Shown here in pieces: positions 56,745 to 64,000 of a DNA stretch of 64,000 nt. Both the position numbers and the translations under genes were made by a program. The notes beneath the pieces were generated by a model. It had not been told where the DNA came from. It searched no databases and saw nothing but the letters and a program-made list of their open reading frames with translations. Source of the DNA: Pseudomonas putida W15Oct28 (GTDB taxonomy: Bacteria > Pseudomonadota > Gammaproteobacteria > Pseudomonadales > Pseudomonadaceae); the NCBI RefSeq assembly GCF_000708715.2, contig NZ_JENB01000005.1, forward strand, positions 145,741-209,740, given 5' to 3'. Numbering within the stretch: the first letter of the stretch is position 1; each line of letters opens with the position of its first letter.

Positions 56745-56828
56745 CGTGCAGGCTTTGGGTGATGTGATTTGACGCCACTGCCCCCGCTGGGTATAAACCG
56801 CCTCTTATTGATTTGTCAGGCCATCCCC

Positions 56829-57431
56829 ATGAGTTTCAGCCCTCTCATCCGCCAACTGATCGACGGCCTGCGCATCTTGCCAGGTGTCGGCCAGAAAACC
56901 GCCCAGCGCATGGCCCTGCAACTGCTGGAGCGCGACCGCAGCGGTGGCCTGCGCCTGGCCCAGGCCCTGACCCAGGCCATGGAAGGGGTGGGCCATTGCC
57001 GCCAGTGCCGCACCCTGACCGAGCAGGAGCTGTGCCCGCAATGCGCCGACACGCGCCGTGACGATACCCAGCTGTGCGTGGTCGAGGGGCCGACCGATGT
57101 GTATGCGGTGGAGCAGACTGGCTACCGTGGCCGCTACTTCGTGCTCAAGGGCCACCTGTCGCCGCTGGACGGCCTGGGGCCGGAGGCAATCGGCATTCCG
57201 CAGCTGATGGCGCGCATCGAGGAGCAGGGCACCTTCACCGAGGTGATCCTGGCGACCAACCCGACGGTGGAAGGGGAGGCGACGGCGCATTACATCGCGC
57301 AGCTGCTAAGCGAGAAGGGGTTGATGGCGTCGCGCATTGCCCATGGCGTGCCGCTGGGCGGCGAGCTGGAGATGGTGGATGGCGGGACCTTGGCCCATGC
57401 CATTGCAGGGCGCCGGCCAATTTCGCTCTGA
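56829..57431 (+). CDS. recR: Recombination protein RecR
   Basis: RecR (200 aa), part of RecFOR gap repair. N-terminal helix-hairpin-helix [20 protein letters not shown]; zinc finger C57, C60, C69, C72 (CRQC...CPQC); Toprim domain from about 80 ([15 protein letters not shown]); C-terminal [16 protein letters not shown]. Start at 56829, where the family begins. Confidence 0.97.
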   Translation: MSFSPLIRQLIDGLRILPGVGQKTAQRMALQLLERDRSGGLRLAQALTQAMEGVGHCRQCRTLTEQELCPQCADTRRDDTQLCVVEGPTDVYAVEQTGYRGRYFVLKGHLSPLDGLGPEAIGIPQLMARIEEQGTFTEVILATNPTVEGEATAHYIAQLLSEKGLMASRIAHGVPLGGELEMVDGGTLAHAIAGRRPISL

Positions 57432-57458
57432 CTCGAAATTGCCGGGGCTGCTTTGCAG

Positions 57459-57548
57459 CCCAATCGCCGGCAAGCCAGCTCCCACAGGATCACCTCAGGC
57501 CTGAAGGCAGCGCTGTACCTGTGGGAGCTGGCTTGCCGGCGATTGGGG
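57459..57548. repeat. REP pair, second sequence family
   Basis: Inverted pair with core caatcgccggcaagccagct, same type as 9284-9378. Flanked by ggggctgctttgcagccc and ggggcgcaaagcgcccc, which extend the structure between the convergent recR and apt stops. Confidence 0.88.
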
Positions 57549-57568
57549 CGCAAAGCGCCCCCTGATAC

Positions 57569-58117
57569 TCAGTATTCGCTGAGGGTAAATTCGGTCAGGC
57601 AGAAGGTTGGTACACCCGCGGCCTGCAGCCGGCGCGACCCTTCCAGTTCCGGCAGATCAATGATCGCCGCCGCCTCGAACACCTGTGCCCCGGTGCGGCG
57701 CACCAGGTTGGCTGCTGCCAGCAGCGTACCGCCAGTGGCAATCAGGTCATCGAAGATCAGCACCGAATCGCCTTCGCACAGGCTGTCGGCATGCACTTCC
57801 AGGAAGGCTTCGCCGTATTCGGTCTGGTAACCCTCGCTCAGCACGTCAGCCGGCAGCTTGCCCTGCTTGCGGAACAGGATCAGCGGCTTGTTCAGCTGGT
57901 GGGCGATGATCGAGCCAATCAAAAAGCCCCGCGCGTCCATGGCACCAATGTGGCTGAACTCAGCCTCGACATAGCGCTCGATGAACTGGTCGGCCACATA
58001 GCGCAGCCCGCGCGGCGATTGGAACAGCGGGGTGATGTCGCGAAAGATCACGCCCGGTTTGGGGAAGTCCACTACCGGGCGGATCAGGGCTTTGAGGTCG
58101 AAGGCGTCGCTGTGCAT
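57569..58117 (-). CDS. apt: Adenine phosphoribosyltransferase
   Basis: Apt (182 aa), adenine + PRPP to AMP. N-terminal [23 protein letters not shown] is characteristic (quoted in part as [17 protein letters not shown]), with the PRPP-binding loop [17 protein letters not shown]. Start at 58117. Purine salvage, in contrast to the breakdown genes earlier in the window. Same strand as anr, 55 bases downstream. Confidence 0.96.
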   Translation of the reverse strand: MHSDAFDLKALIRPVVDFPKPGVIFRDITPLFQSPRGLRYVADQFIERYVEAEFSHIGAMDARGFLIGSIIAHQLNKPLILFRKQGKLPADVLSEGYQTEYGEAFLEVHADSLCEGDSVLIFDDLIATGGTLLAAANLVRRTGAQVFEAAAIIDLPELEGSRRLQAAGVPTFCLTEFTLSEY

Positions 58118-58172
58118 TGGTGCGGGTATCCTGGGAAAACGAATGCCCAAGTATACCCGCTAAACGCCGGCC

Positions 58173-58907
58173 TCAGGCTTCGATTGCGCCACCGGCCAGC
58201 GCGCACAGCTGGATCGGGTCAAGGATGTGCACTTCCTTGCCTTCGGCGCGCAGCAGGCCGTTCTGCTGGAAGCGCGTGAACACACGCGACACGGTTTCCA
58301 CCGCCAGGCCCAGGTAGTTGCCGATTTCGTTGCGCGACATGCTCAGGCGGAACTGGTTGGCCGAATAACCGCGGGCGCGGAAGCGCGCCGACAGGTTGAC
58401 CAGGAAGGTGGCAATGCGTTCGTCTGCGGTCTTTTTCGACAGCAGCAGCATCATTTGCTGGTCGTCGCGGATTTCCCGGCTCATTACCCGCATCAGCTGG
58501 CGACGTAGCTGCGGCAGTTGCACCGACAGCTCGTCAAGCCGCTCGAAGGGAATTTCGCACACCGAAGTGGTTTCCTGCGCCTGGGCCGACACCGGGTACG
58601 CTTCGGTGTCCATGCCTGACAGGCCGACCAGCTCGCTGGGCAGGTGGAAGCCGGTAATCTGCTCTTCGCCGCTGTCGCTGAGGCTGAAGGTTTTCAGGGC
58701 ACCGGAACGTACGGCGTAGACCGAGCCGAAATTGTCACCCTGGCGGAACAGGAACTCGCCTTTTTTCAGCGGCCGGCCACGCTTGACGATTTCATCCAGT
58801 GCATCCATGTCTTCCAGGTTCAGTGAAAGAGGCAGGCACAGGGGGGCCAGGCTGCAATCCTTGCAATGGGCCTGGTTGTGTGGGCGCAGTTTGACTGGCT
58901 CGGACAT
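58173..58907 (-). CDS. anr: Anaerobic regulator Anr (FNR homologue)
   Basis: FNR-type oxygen sensor (244 aa). [4Fe-4S] ligands C15, C18, C24 (CxxCxxxxxC) and C117; cAMP-receptor-like domain; C-terminal helix-turn-helix with [11 protein letters not shown], which has the E, S and R that read TTGAT half-sites. It activates genes for low oxygen, including hemN and cbb3 oxidase genes nearby. The start at 58907 gives the standard FNR length. Confidence 0.96.
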   Translation of the reverse strand: MSEPVKLRPHNQAHCKDCSLAPLCLPLSLNLEDMDALDEIVKRGRPLKKGEFLFRQGDNFGSVYAVRSGALKTFSLSDSGEEQITGFHLPSELVGLSGMDTEAYPVSAQAQETTSVCEIPFERLDELSVQLPQLRRQLMRVMSREIRDDQQMMLLLSKKTADERIATFLVNLSARFRARGYSANQFRLSMSRNEIGNYLGLAVETVSRVFTRFQQNGLLRAEGKEVHILDPIQLCALAGGAIEA

Positions 58908-59093
58908 TTGAATCGATCCTTGTGGGAAAGCACACATAAGTCGTAAGGGTAACTCACGACGTAGGGTGTAGGCCAGCGTGCGCGTTTTTGGTGCGCCCTG
59001 GCGAAACCCCGGCAGGTGGCCTGCCGGGAGTCCTTGTGTGCCCATATTGTCCCTGGGAAGGAGGCTTGTCCATGCGGTTGAACGACTCGGTTT

Positions 59094-60476
59094 TCAGATA
59101 ACCCGCGAGAAACGCTGGCGGTTGTGCATCGCCAGGTAGGCGTCGAACACCATGCACACCGAGCGTGCCAGCAGGCGCCCGGCGGGCAGGATGCGGATGC
59201 CCTTGTCGTCCAGGCTGATCAGGCCGTCGCGCTGCAAGGTCAGCAGCTCTGGCCAGAGGTCGTTGAAGTAGCCGCGAAAATCAAGGGTGAAGGCCTGTTC
59301 GATCGGTTCGAAGTCCAGCTCGAAATGGCAGATCAGTTGCTGGATGACTGCCCGGCGCACGCGGTCGTCGTGGTTGCACACCAGGCCGCGTTGGGTGGCC
59401 AGCTGGGCGTTGGCCAGGCTCTCCTGGTAGGTGTTGAGGTCGCTGCTGTTCTGGCAGTACAGGTCGCCGATCTGGCTGATGGCCGACACCCCCAGGCCAA
59501 TCAGGTCGCAGTGCCCGTGCGTGGTGTAGCCCTGGAAGTTGCGCTGCAGGGTGCCTTCTTCCTGGGCGACGGCCAGTTCATCGTCGGGCAGGGCGAAGTG
59601 GTCCATGCCGATGTAGCGGTAGCCGGCGGCGGTCAACTGGTCGATGGTGGCGTGCAGCATCTCCAGCTTGGCGGCCGGGCTGGGCAGGTCGTTGTTGTCG
59701 ATGCGCCGCTGGGGCATGAAGCGCTCGGGCAGGTGGGCGTAGTTGAACACCGACAGGCGGTCGGGCTGCAGGCGGATCACTTCTTCGACGGTACGCGCAA
59801 AGCCTTCCGGGGTTTGCTTGGGCAGGCCGTAGATCAGGTCCAGGTTTACCGAGCGGAACTGCAGGGTGCGGGCAGCCTCGATCAGTGTGCGGGTCTGTTC
59901 CAGGCTCTGCAGGCGATTGACCGCGCGCTGCACGGCCGGGTCGAGGTCCTGCACGCCCAGGCTGACGCGGTTGAAACCCAGCTCGCGGAGCAGGCCCATG
60001 GTCGACCAGTCGGCCTCACGGGGGTCGATCTCGATGCCGTAGTCGCCGGAGTCGTCGTCCAGCAGGTGAAAGTGCTGGCGCAAGGTAGCCATCAGCTGGC
60101 GCAGTTCCACATGGCTGAGGAAAGTCGGGGTGCCGCCGCCGAAATGCAGCTGCTCAACCCGCTGCTTGGGGCCCAGGTGGCAGGCGATCAGCTGGATTTC
60201 CTGCTCCAGGCGCTGCAGGTACGGCGCGGCGCGGGCGCGGTCCTTGGTGATGACCTTGTTGCAGGCGCAGTAGTAGCAGATGTTGGCGCAGAACGGCACG
60301 TGCACGTACAGCGACAGCGGGCGCACGGCACGACGGCTCTCGCGCAGGGCGTGGAGCAGGTCGAACGAGCCCACCTCGCTGTGCAGTTGCACGGCGGTCG
60401 GGTAGGAGGTGTAGCGTGGCCCGGCCAGATCGTAGCGGCGGATCAGGTCGGTATCCCAACGAAGGTCGTCGAGCAT
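59094..60476 (-). CDS. hemN: Oxygen-independent coproporphyrinogen III dehydrogenase
   Basis: Radical-SAM enzyme HemN (460 aa) making protoporphyrinogen IX without oxygen. Cluster motif PFCANICYYCAC: C63, C67, C70 plus the HemN-specific C72. HFGGGTPTFL and NLDLIYGLPKQT are family motifs. Start at 60476. An ANR box (TTGATTTGCATCAA) lies 64 bases upstream and anr itself is the next gene downstream. Confidence 0.96.
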   Translation of the reverse strand: MLDDLRWDTDLIRRYDLAGPRYTSYPTAVQLHSEVGSFDLLHALRESRRAVRPLSLYVHVPFCANICYYCACNKVITKDRARAAPYLQRLEQEIQLIACHLGPKQRVEQLHFGGGTPTFLSHVELRQLMATLRQHFHLLDDDSGDYGIEIDPREADWSTMGLLRELGFNRVSLGVQDLDPAVQRAVNRLQSLEQTRTLIEAARTLQFRSVNLDLIYGLPKQTPEGFARTVEEVIRLQPDRLSVFNYAHLPERFMPQRRIDNNDLPSPAAKLEMLHATIDQLTAAGYRYIGMDHFALPDDELAVAQEEGTLQRNFQGYTTHGHCDLIGLGVSAISQIGDLYCQNSSDLNTYQESLANAQLATQRGLVCNHDDRVRRAVIQQLICHFELDFEPIEQAFTLDFRGYFNDLWPELLTLQRDGLISLDDKGIRILPAGRLLARSVCMVFDAYLAMHNRQRFSRVI

Positions 60477-60539
60477 GAGGGCGGTCCCCGGAAAGAGCAG
60501 CAGTGTTCCGGAGTCTATGGCTGTCTGTAGGAATCGGTG

Positions 60540-60553
60540 TTGATTTGCATCAA
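60540..60553. promoter_or_regulatory. hemN: ANR/FNR box upstream of hemN
   Basis: TTGATTTGCATCAA is a perfect TTGAT-N4-ATCAA site. Its centre is about 70 bases before the hemN ATG; an activator at -41.5 would start transcription near 60505. Confidence 0.9.
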
Positions 60554-60576
60554 GGAGCACCGGGGGTGTAGGCGGG

Positions 60577-60620
60577 GGCCGCTGTGCGGCCCAATCGCGA
60601 CGCAAGGCCGCTCCCACAGG
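60577..60620. repeat. REP-like copy, third sequence family
   Basis: ccgctgtgcggcccaatcgc and caaggccgctcccacag, the type also seen at 36012-36142, in the gap between hemN and the DsbD_2-like gene. Confidence 0.65.
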
Positions 60621-60635
60621 TGTGTGCGGCTCCCG

Positions 60636-61319
60636 TCAATGCCCCATCAGCCAGTGCTGGTGCGGCCCGGGCAGGGTCCACACCCCAAACAGCATCACCA
60701 TCACGCCGCCAGCCACTCGCACGCTGCGCCGCCTCAACAAGGCATTCACCCGTTCAGCAGCCAACCCGGTGGCCAGCAGCACCGGCCAGGTCCCCAGCCC
60801 GAACGCCAGCATCAACGCCGCGCTGTACCCGGCGTTGCCCTGGCTGGCCGCCCACAGCAGGGTGCTGTACACCAACCCGCACGGCAGCCACCCCCACAGG
60901 GCGCCCAGCAGCAATGCCCGGGGCAGGCTGGACACCGGCAACAAGCGCGACGCCACCGGCTGGATATGCCGCCACAGCCCGCGCCCCAGGGCTTCGATGC
61001 GGGTCAGGCCGCTCCACCAGCCGGCCAGGTACAGCCCCATGGCGATCAACAGCAGCGCTGCCACCACCCGCAGCGCCAATGCTGCCGGGCTGCTGGCCAC
61101 GGCCCAGCCGGCCAGGCCGAGCAACAGGCCGGCGCTGGCATAACTGAGAATGCGCCCAAGGTTGTACGCCAGCAGCAGGCGCAAGCGCCGGCCACGCTGC
61201 TCTGGCGGGATGGCCAGGGTCAGCGCGCCCATCAGGCCGCCGCACATGCCCAGGCAGTGGCCGCCGCCAAGCAGGCCAAGGACCAGCGCCGAGCCCAGCA
61301 GGGGAAGCAGGTCAGGCAC
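60636..61319 (-). CDS. TauE/SafE- or DsbD_2-like membrane protein of cbb3 assembly locus
   Basis: Inner-membrane protein of 227 residues with about six segments. Carries GGGHCLGMCGGLMGAL near the start and GWLPCGLVYSTLLW in the middle, the cysteine-containing helices of the DsbD_2 (CcdA-like) group often labelled sulfite exporter TauE/SafE. Start is GTG 61319, overlapping ccoS by eight bases, so it belongs to the ccoI-ccoS unit. A role in copper or thiol chemistry during cbb3 oxidase assembly is likely; direct sulfite export is doubtful. Confidence 0.85.
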   Translation of the reverse strand: MPDLLPLLGSALVLGLLGGGHCLGMCGGLMGALTLAIPPEQRGRRLRLLLAYNLGRILSYASAGLLLGLAGWAVASSPAALALRVVAALLLIAMGLYLAGWWSGLTRIEALGRGLWRHIQPVASRLLPVSSLPRALLLGALWGWLPCGLVYSTLLWAASQGNAGYSAALMLAFGLGTWPVLLATGLAAERVNALLRRRSVRVAGGVMVMLFGVWTLPGPHQHWLMGH

Positions 61320-61527
61320 GGGGTGGTGGTTCCTTGTCGGCGTCGGCCGGGGTGTCGTCAGGCTTCACCGCGGCCTGGTGGCGCGGGTCCTGGTCGTCGA
61401 ACAGAATGCTGTGGGCGGGGCCTTCGAGGTCGTCGTACTGGCCGCTGTCCACCGCCCAGAAGAAGATGTACACGGCCACGCCGACCAGCAGCAGGGCTGC
61501 GGGGATCATGACATAGAGGGCGGGCAT
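61312..61527 (-). CDS. ccoS: cbb3-type cytochrome oxidase assembly protein CcoS
   Basis: CcoS, 71 residues: one N-terminal membrane span ([21 protein letters not shown], in part) followed by [20 protein letters not shown], the family's conserved acidic block. Needed for cofactor insertion into cbb3 oxidase. Overlaps ccoI by 22 bases and the next gene by 8. Confidence 0.95.
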   Translation of the reverse strand: MPALYVMIPAALLLVGVAVYIFFWAVDSGQYDDLEGPAHSILFDDQDPRHQAAVKPDDTPADADKEPPPRA

Positions 61528-63980
61528 GGCGACTTCCTCCCGGGCAGGGGTGCTTCGGTTTTCGGCAAGCCCGATGCCAGCGGCATGCGGGTCAGGCGCA
61601 GGGCATTGAGCACCACGATCAGCGAGCTGACCGACATGCCGATGGCCGCCCACACCGGGGTGATCCAGCCAAGCGCGGCAAACGGCAACATCAGGCCATT
61701 ATACAGCGAGGCCCACAGCAGGTTCTCGAGGATAATGCGGCGCGTGCGGCGGGCCAGGTCGAAGGCCTGCACCAGTGCCTGCAGGCGATTGGACAGCAGC
61801 ACGGCGTCGGCGCTGGTCTTGGCAAGGTCGGTGGCGCTGCCCATGGCGATGCTGATGTCGGCGGCGGCCAGCACCGGCACGTCGTTGACTCCGTCGCCGA
61901 GCATCAGCACCTTGCGCCCGGCCGCCTGCAGCGCCTTCAGCCGGTCCAGCTTGTCGTCCGGGCGCAGGCCGCCAATGGCCTGGTCGATGCCCAGTTGCGC
62001 GGCCACTTCGGCGACCATCGGCGAGCTGTCGCCCGACAGCAACAGTGTGCGCCAGCCACGGGCCTTGCAGGCGGCGAGCAGGGCCGGGGCGTCGTCGCGC
62101 AGGCGGTCGTCCAGGCCAAACCAGGCCAGCGGCCCCTGGCGGCCACCCAGCAGCAGCCACTGGCCGCGTGGTTCCGGCACGCTGGGGATTTGCGCACCGC
62201 TCAGGCCGCAGACAAAGGTGGCCTGGCCGATGCGCAGGCGGTGGCCGTCGACCAGTCCTTCCAGGCCCAGGCCTGGCACGGTCTGTACATCGTCGGCGGG
62301 TATGGCGGTGCGGCCGAAGGCGCGGGCGATGGGGTGTTCGGAGCGGTTTTCCAGGGCGGCGGCCAGGGCCAGGCAGCGGTCAGCGGGCAGGCTGCCGAGC
62401 GGGCGGATGCTGCGCAAGGTCAGGCGGCCCTCGGTCAGTGTGCCGGTCTTGTCGAAAATCACTGTGTCGATCTGGTTCAGGCCTTCCAGGACATGGCCGC
62501 GGGTTATCAGCAGGCCCAGCTTGTGCAGGGTGCCGGTGGCGGCGGTCAGTGCCGTTGGCGTGGCCAGGGACAGCGCGCAAGGGCAGGTGGCGACCAGCAT
62601 GGCCAGCACGATCCAGAATGCCCGTGCAGGGTCCAGGTACCACCACCACAGGCCGATGGCCACGGCAGCCAGCAGCGAGAACAGCAGGAACCACTGCGAT
62701 GCCCGGTCGGCGATTTCGGCCAGGCGCGGTTTTTCGGTCTGGGCGCGCTCCAGCAGGCGGACGATGGCCGAGAGCCGCGAATCATGGCCGAGGGCTTCGA
62801 CTTCCACGTTCAAGGAGCTTTCGACGTTCAGCGTACCGCCGGTGACCCGCTCGCCAACGCGGCGCGGTTGTGGCAGGTATTCGCCGGTCAGCAGCGACTC
62901 GTCGACGCTGGAGCGGCCTTCGACGATGCGCCCGTCGGCGGGGATCACTGCGCCGGGCAGCACCTGCACCGTGTCACCGCAGTGCAGCTCGCTGAGCAGG
63001 ATGCGTTCGCTGCGGCCAAAGGCGTCCAGGCGCAGGCACGAGGCGGGCAGCAGGTTGACCAACTGCGCGGTGGCTGCGGCAGTGCGTTCGCGGGCGCGGC
63101 GCTCCAGATAGCGACCGGTCAGCAGGAACAGGGCGAACATGCCCACGGTGTCGAAATACAGCTCACCGCTGCCGGTGATGGCGGTCCAGATGCCGGCGCC
63201 AAAGGCCAGGGCGATGGCCAGCGACACCGAAACGTCCATGGTCAGGTGGCGGGTGCGCAGGTCGCGTGCCGCGCCTTTGAAGAACGGCGCGCAGCTGTAG
63301 AACACGATGGGGATGGTCAGGAACAGTGCCACCCAGCGCAGGATGGTGTGCAGTTCAGGTGACAGGTCGATGTTGAATTCCGGCCAGGTGGCCATGGTCG
63401 CCATCATTGCCTGGAACCACAGCAGCCCGGCCACGCCCAAGCGGCGCAGGGCGCTACGGTTCTCTTGGGCCAGTTGCTCGGCGGCCTTGTCGGGCTGATA
63501 AGGGTGGGCGGCGTAACCGATCTGGCGCAATTCGGCGAGCAGGCGTGACAGCGGCAGTTGCTTGTCGTCCCAGCTCAGCAGCAGGCGGTGGTTGGACAGG
63601 TTCAGGCGCGCCTCGGCGACGCCGGGCAGGTTGCGCAGGTGCTTCTCGATCAGCCAGCCGCAGGCGGCGCAGCTGATGCCTTCGACCAGCAGGGTGGTTT
63701 CGGCCAGCTCGCCCTGGTGGCGGACGAAGGTTTGCTGCACGTCGCTGCGGTCGTACAGGGCCAGTTCGTCTTGCAACTGCCTGGGCAGGGCCTCGGGGTT
63801 GGCGCTGTTGTCACTGCGGTGCTGGTAGTAGTGCTCCAGGCCACCGGCGACGATCGCCTCAGCCACCGCCTGGCAGCCCGGGCAGCAGAACTGCCGGGGC
63901 TCACCGAGGACCACGGCGGTAAAGCGGCTGCCGGCGGGGACGGGCAGGGCGCAGTGGTAGCAGGGGGTGGGCTGGGTCAT
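61506..63980 (-). CDS. ccoI: Copper-translocating P-type ATPase CcoI
   Basis: P1B-type ATPase of 824 residues supplying copper to cbb3 oxidase. Cysteine-rich N-terminus (CYHC, CCPGC) typical of CcoI/FixI, heavy-metal domain with GISCAAC (C104, C107), membrane CPC in [11 protein letters not shown], phosphorylation site [10 protein letters not shown] and hinge [11 protein letters not shown]. The ATG at 63980 is 20 bases from the window's end; ccoH and ccoG would be expected beyond it. Confidence 0.96.
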   Translation of the reverse strand: MTQPTPCYHCALPVPAGSRFTAVVLGEPRQFCCPGCQAVAEAIVAGGLEHYYQHRSDNSANPEALPRQLQDELALYDRSDVQQTFVRHQGELAETTLLVEGISCAACGWLIEKHLRNLPGVAEARLNLSNHRLLLSWDDKQLPLSRLLAELRQIGYAAHPYQPDKAAEQLAQENRSALRRLGVAGLLWFQAMMATMATWPEFNIDLSPELHTILRWVALFLTIPIVFYSCAPFFKGAARDLRTRHLTMDVSVSLAIALAFGAGIWTAITGSGELYFDTVGMFALFLLTGRYLERRARERTAAATAQLVNLLPASCLRLDAFGRSERILLSELHCGDTVQVLPGAVIPADGRIVEGRSSVDESLLTGEYLPQPRRVGERVTGGTLNVESSLNVEVEALGHDSRLSAIVRLLERAQTEKPRLAEIADRASQWFLLFSLLAAVAIGLWWWYLDPARAFWIVLAMLVATCPCALSLATPTALTAATGTLHKLGLLITRGHVLEGLNQIDTVIFDKTGTLTEGRLTLRSIRPLGSLPADRCLALAAALENRSEHPIARAFGRTAIPADDVQTVPGLGLEGLVDGHRLRIGQATFVCGLSGAQIPSVPEPRGQWLLLGGRQGPLAWFGLDDRLRDDAPALLAACKARGWRTLLLSGDSSPMVAEVAAQLGIDQAIGGLRPDDKLDRLKALQAAGRKVLMLGDGVNDVPVLAAADISIAMGSATDLAKTSADAVLLSNRLQALVQAFDLARRTRRIILENLLWASLYNGLMLPFAALGWITPVWAAIGMSVSSLIVVLNALRLTRMPLASGLPKTEAPLPGRKSPCPPSMS

Positions 63981-64000
63981 AAGGCAAGCACTGCTCAGGC

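Overview
The window reads as chromosome of a Pseudomonas of the putida group. Protein sequences, gene order (gcl-hyi-glxR-ttuD-pyk; xdhABC-guaD; smc-zipA-ligA-ffs; dnaX-ybaB-recR; anr-hemN-ccoSI) and the abundant 'cgcggg..cccgctcccacagg' REP palindromes all point that way. This is from memory of the families; no database search was run. Base composition is high GC except for a few small AT-richer islets: 60-756, 29528-30370 and 48787-49869.

Layout. 1-1650: two unknown genes and a secreted histidine phosphatase. 1.7-4.4 kb: a hydantoin-racemase-like protein and an NCS1 permease behind a control region with two kinds of palindromic operator. 4.5-12.4 kb: housekeeping and transport genes (Lrp regulator/EamA exporter pair, rRNA-type methyltransferase, MscS channel, sulfate-binding protein, voltage-gated-type K+ channel, urea transporter). 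12.5-19.1 kb: the glyoxylate-to-pyruvate cluster gcl-hyi-glxR-ttuD-pyk. 19.3-40 kb: a purine catabolic region holding xanthine dehydrogenase and guanine deaminase, urate hydroxylase PuuD, HiuH, UraD, allantoinase PuuE, ureidoglycolate lyase, three purine permeases of the NCS2 kind or similar, two tandem Tsx-like outer-membrane channels, an aquaporin, and the regulators GclR (GntR/FCD), a RutR-like TetR protein and a second GntR/FCD protein. An orphan Rhs tip sits inside this region. 40.9-48.6 kb: smc, zipA, ligA and the 4.5S (SRP) RNA. 48.6-54 kb: accessory material (a PD-(D/E)xK nuclease-like gene, two lipoproteins, a MerR/DUF2938 pair, a 59-residue membrane protein, a DUF3077 gene with a strongly structured leader, a periplasmic binding protein). 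54-64 kb: dnaX-ybaB-recR, apt, anr, hemN and the cbb3 oxidase assembly genes ccoI-ccoS plus a DsbD_2/TauE-like protein.

How the genes work together. Guanine goes to xanthine (GuaD), to urate (XdhABC), to 5-hydroxyisourate (PuuD), to OHCU (HiuH), to S-allantoin (UraD), to allantoate (PuuE), then from ureidoglycolate to glyoxylate plus urea (AllA). Gcl condenses glyoxylate to tartronate semialdehyde, which Hyi/GlxR/TtuD/Pyk carry to pyruvate. The allantoicase step is not encoded here. Two repeated palindromes tie the region together: TTGTRTACAA (probably GclR) beside gcl, puuE, hiuH, the AzgA-type permease, gclR and the NCS1 permease; and a 16-bp RutR-like box (TTGACT-N4-GGTCAA) beside the NCS1 permease, a Tsx-like channel, the AzgA-type permease and xdhA. 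The most novel-looking item is the multi-branched RNA-like element at 52611-52764 upstream of the DUF3077 gene.
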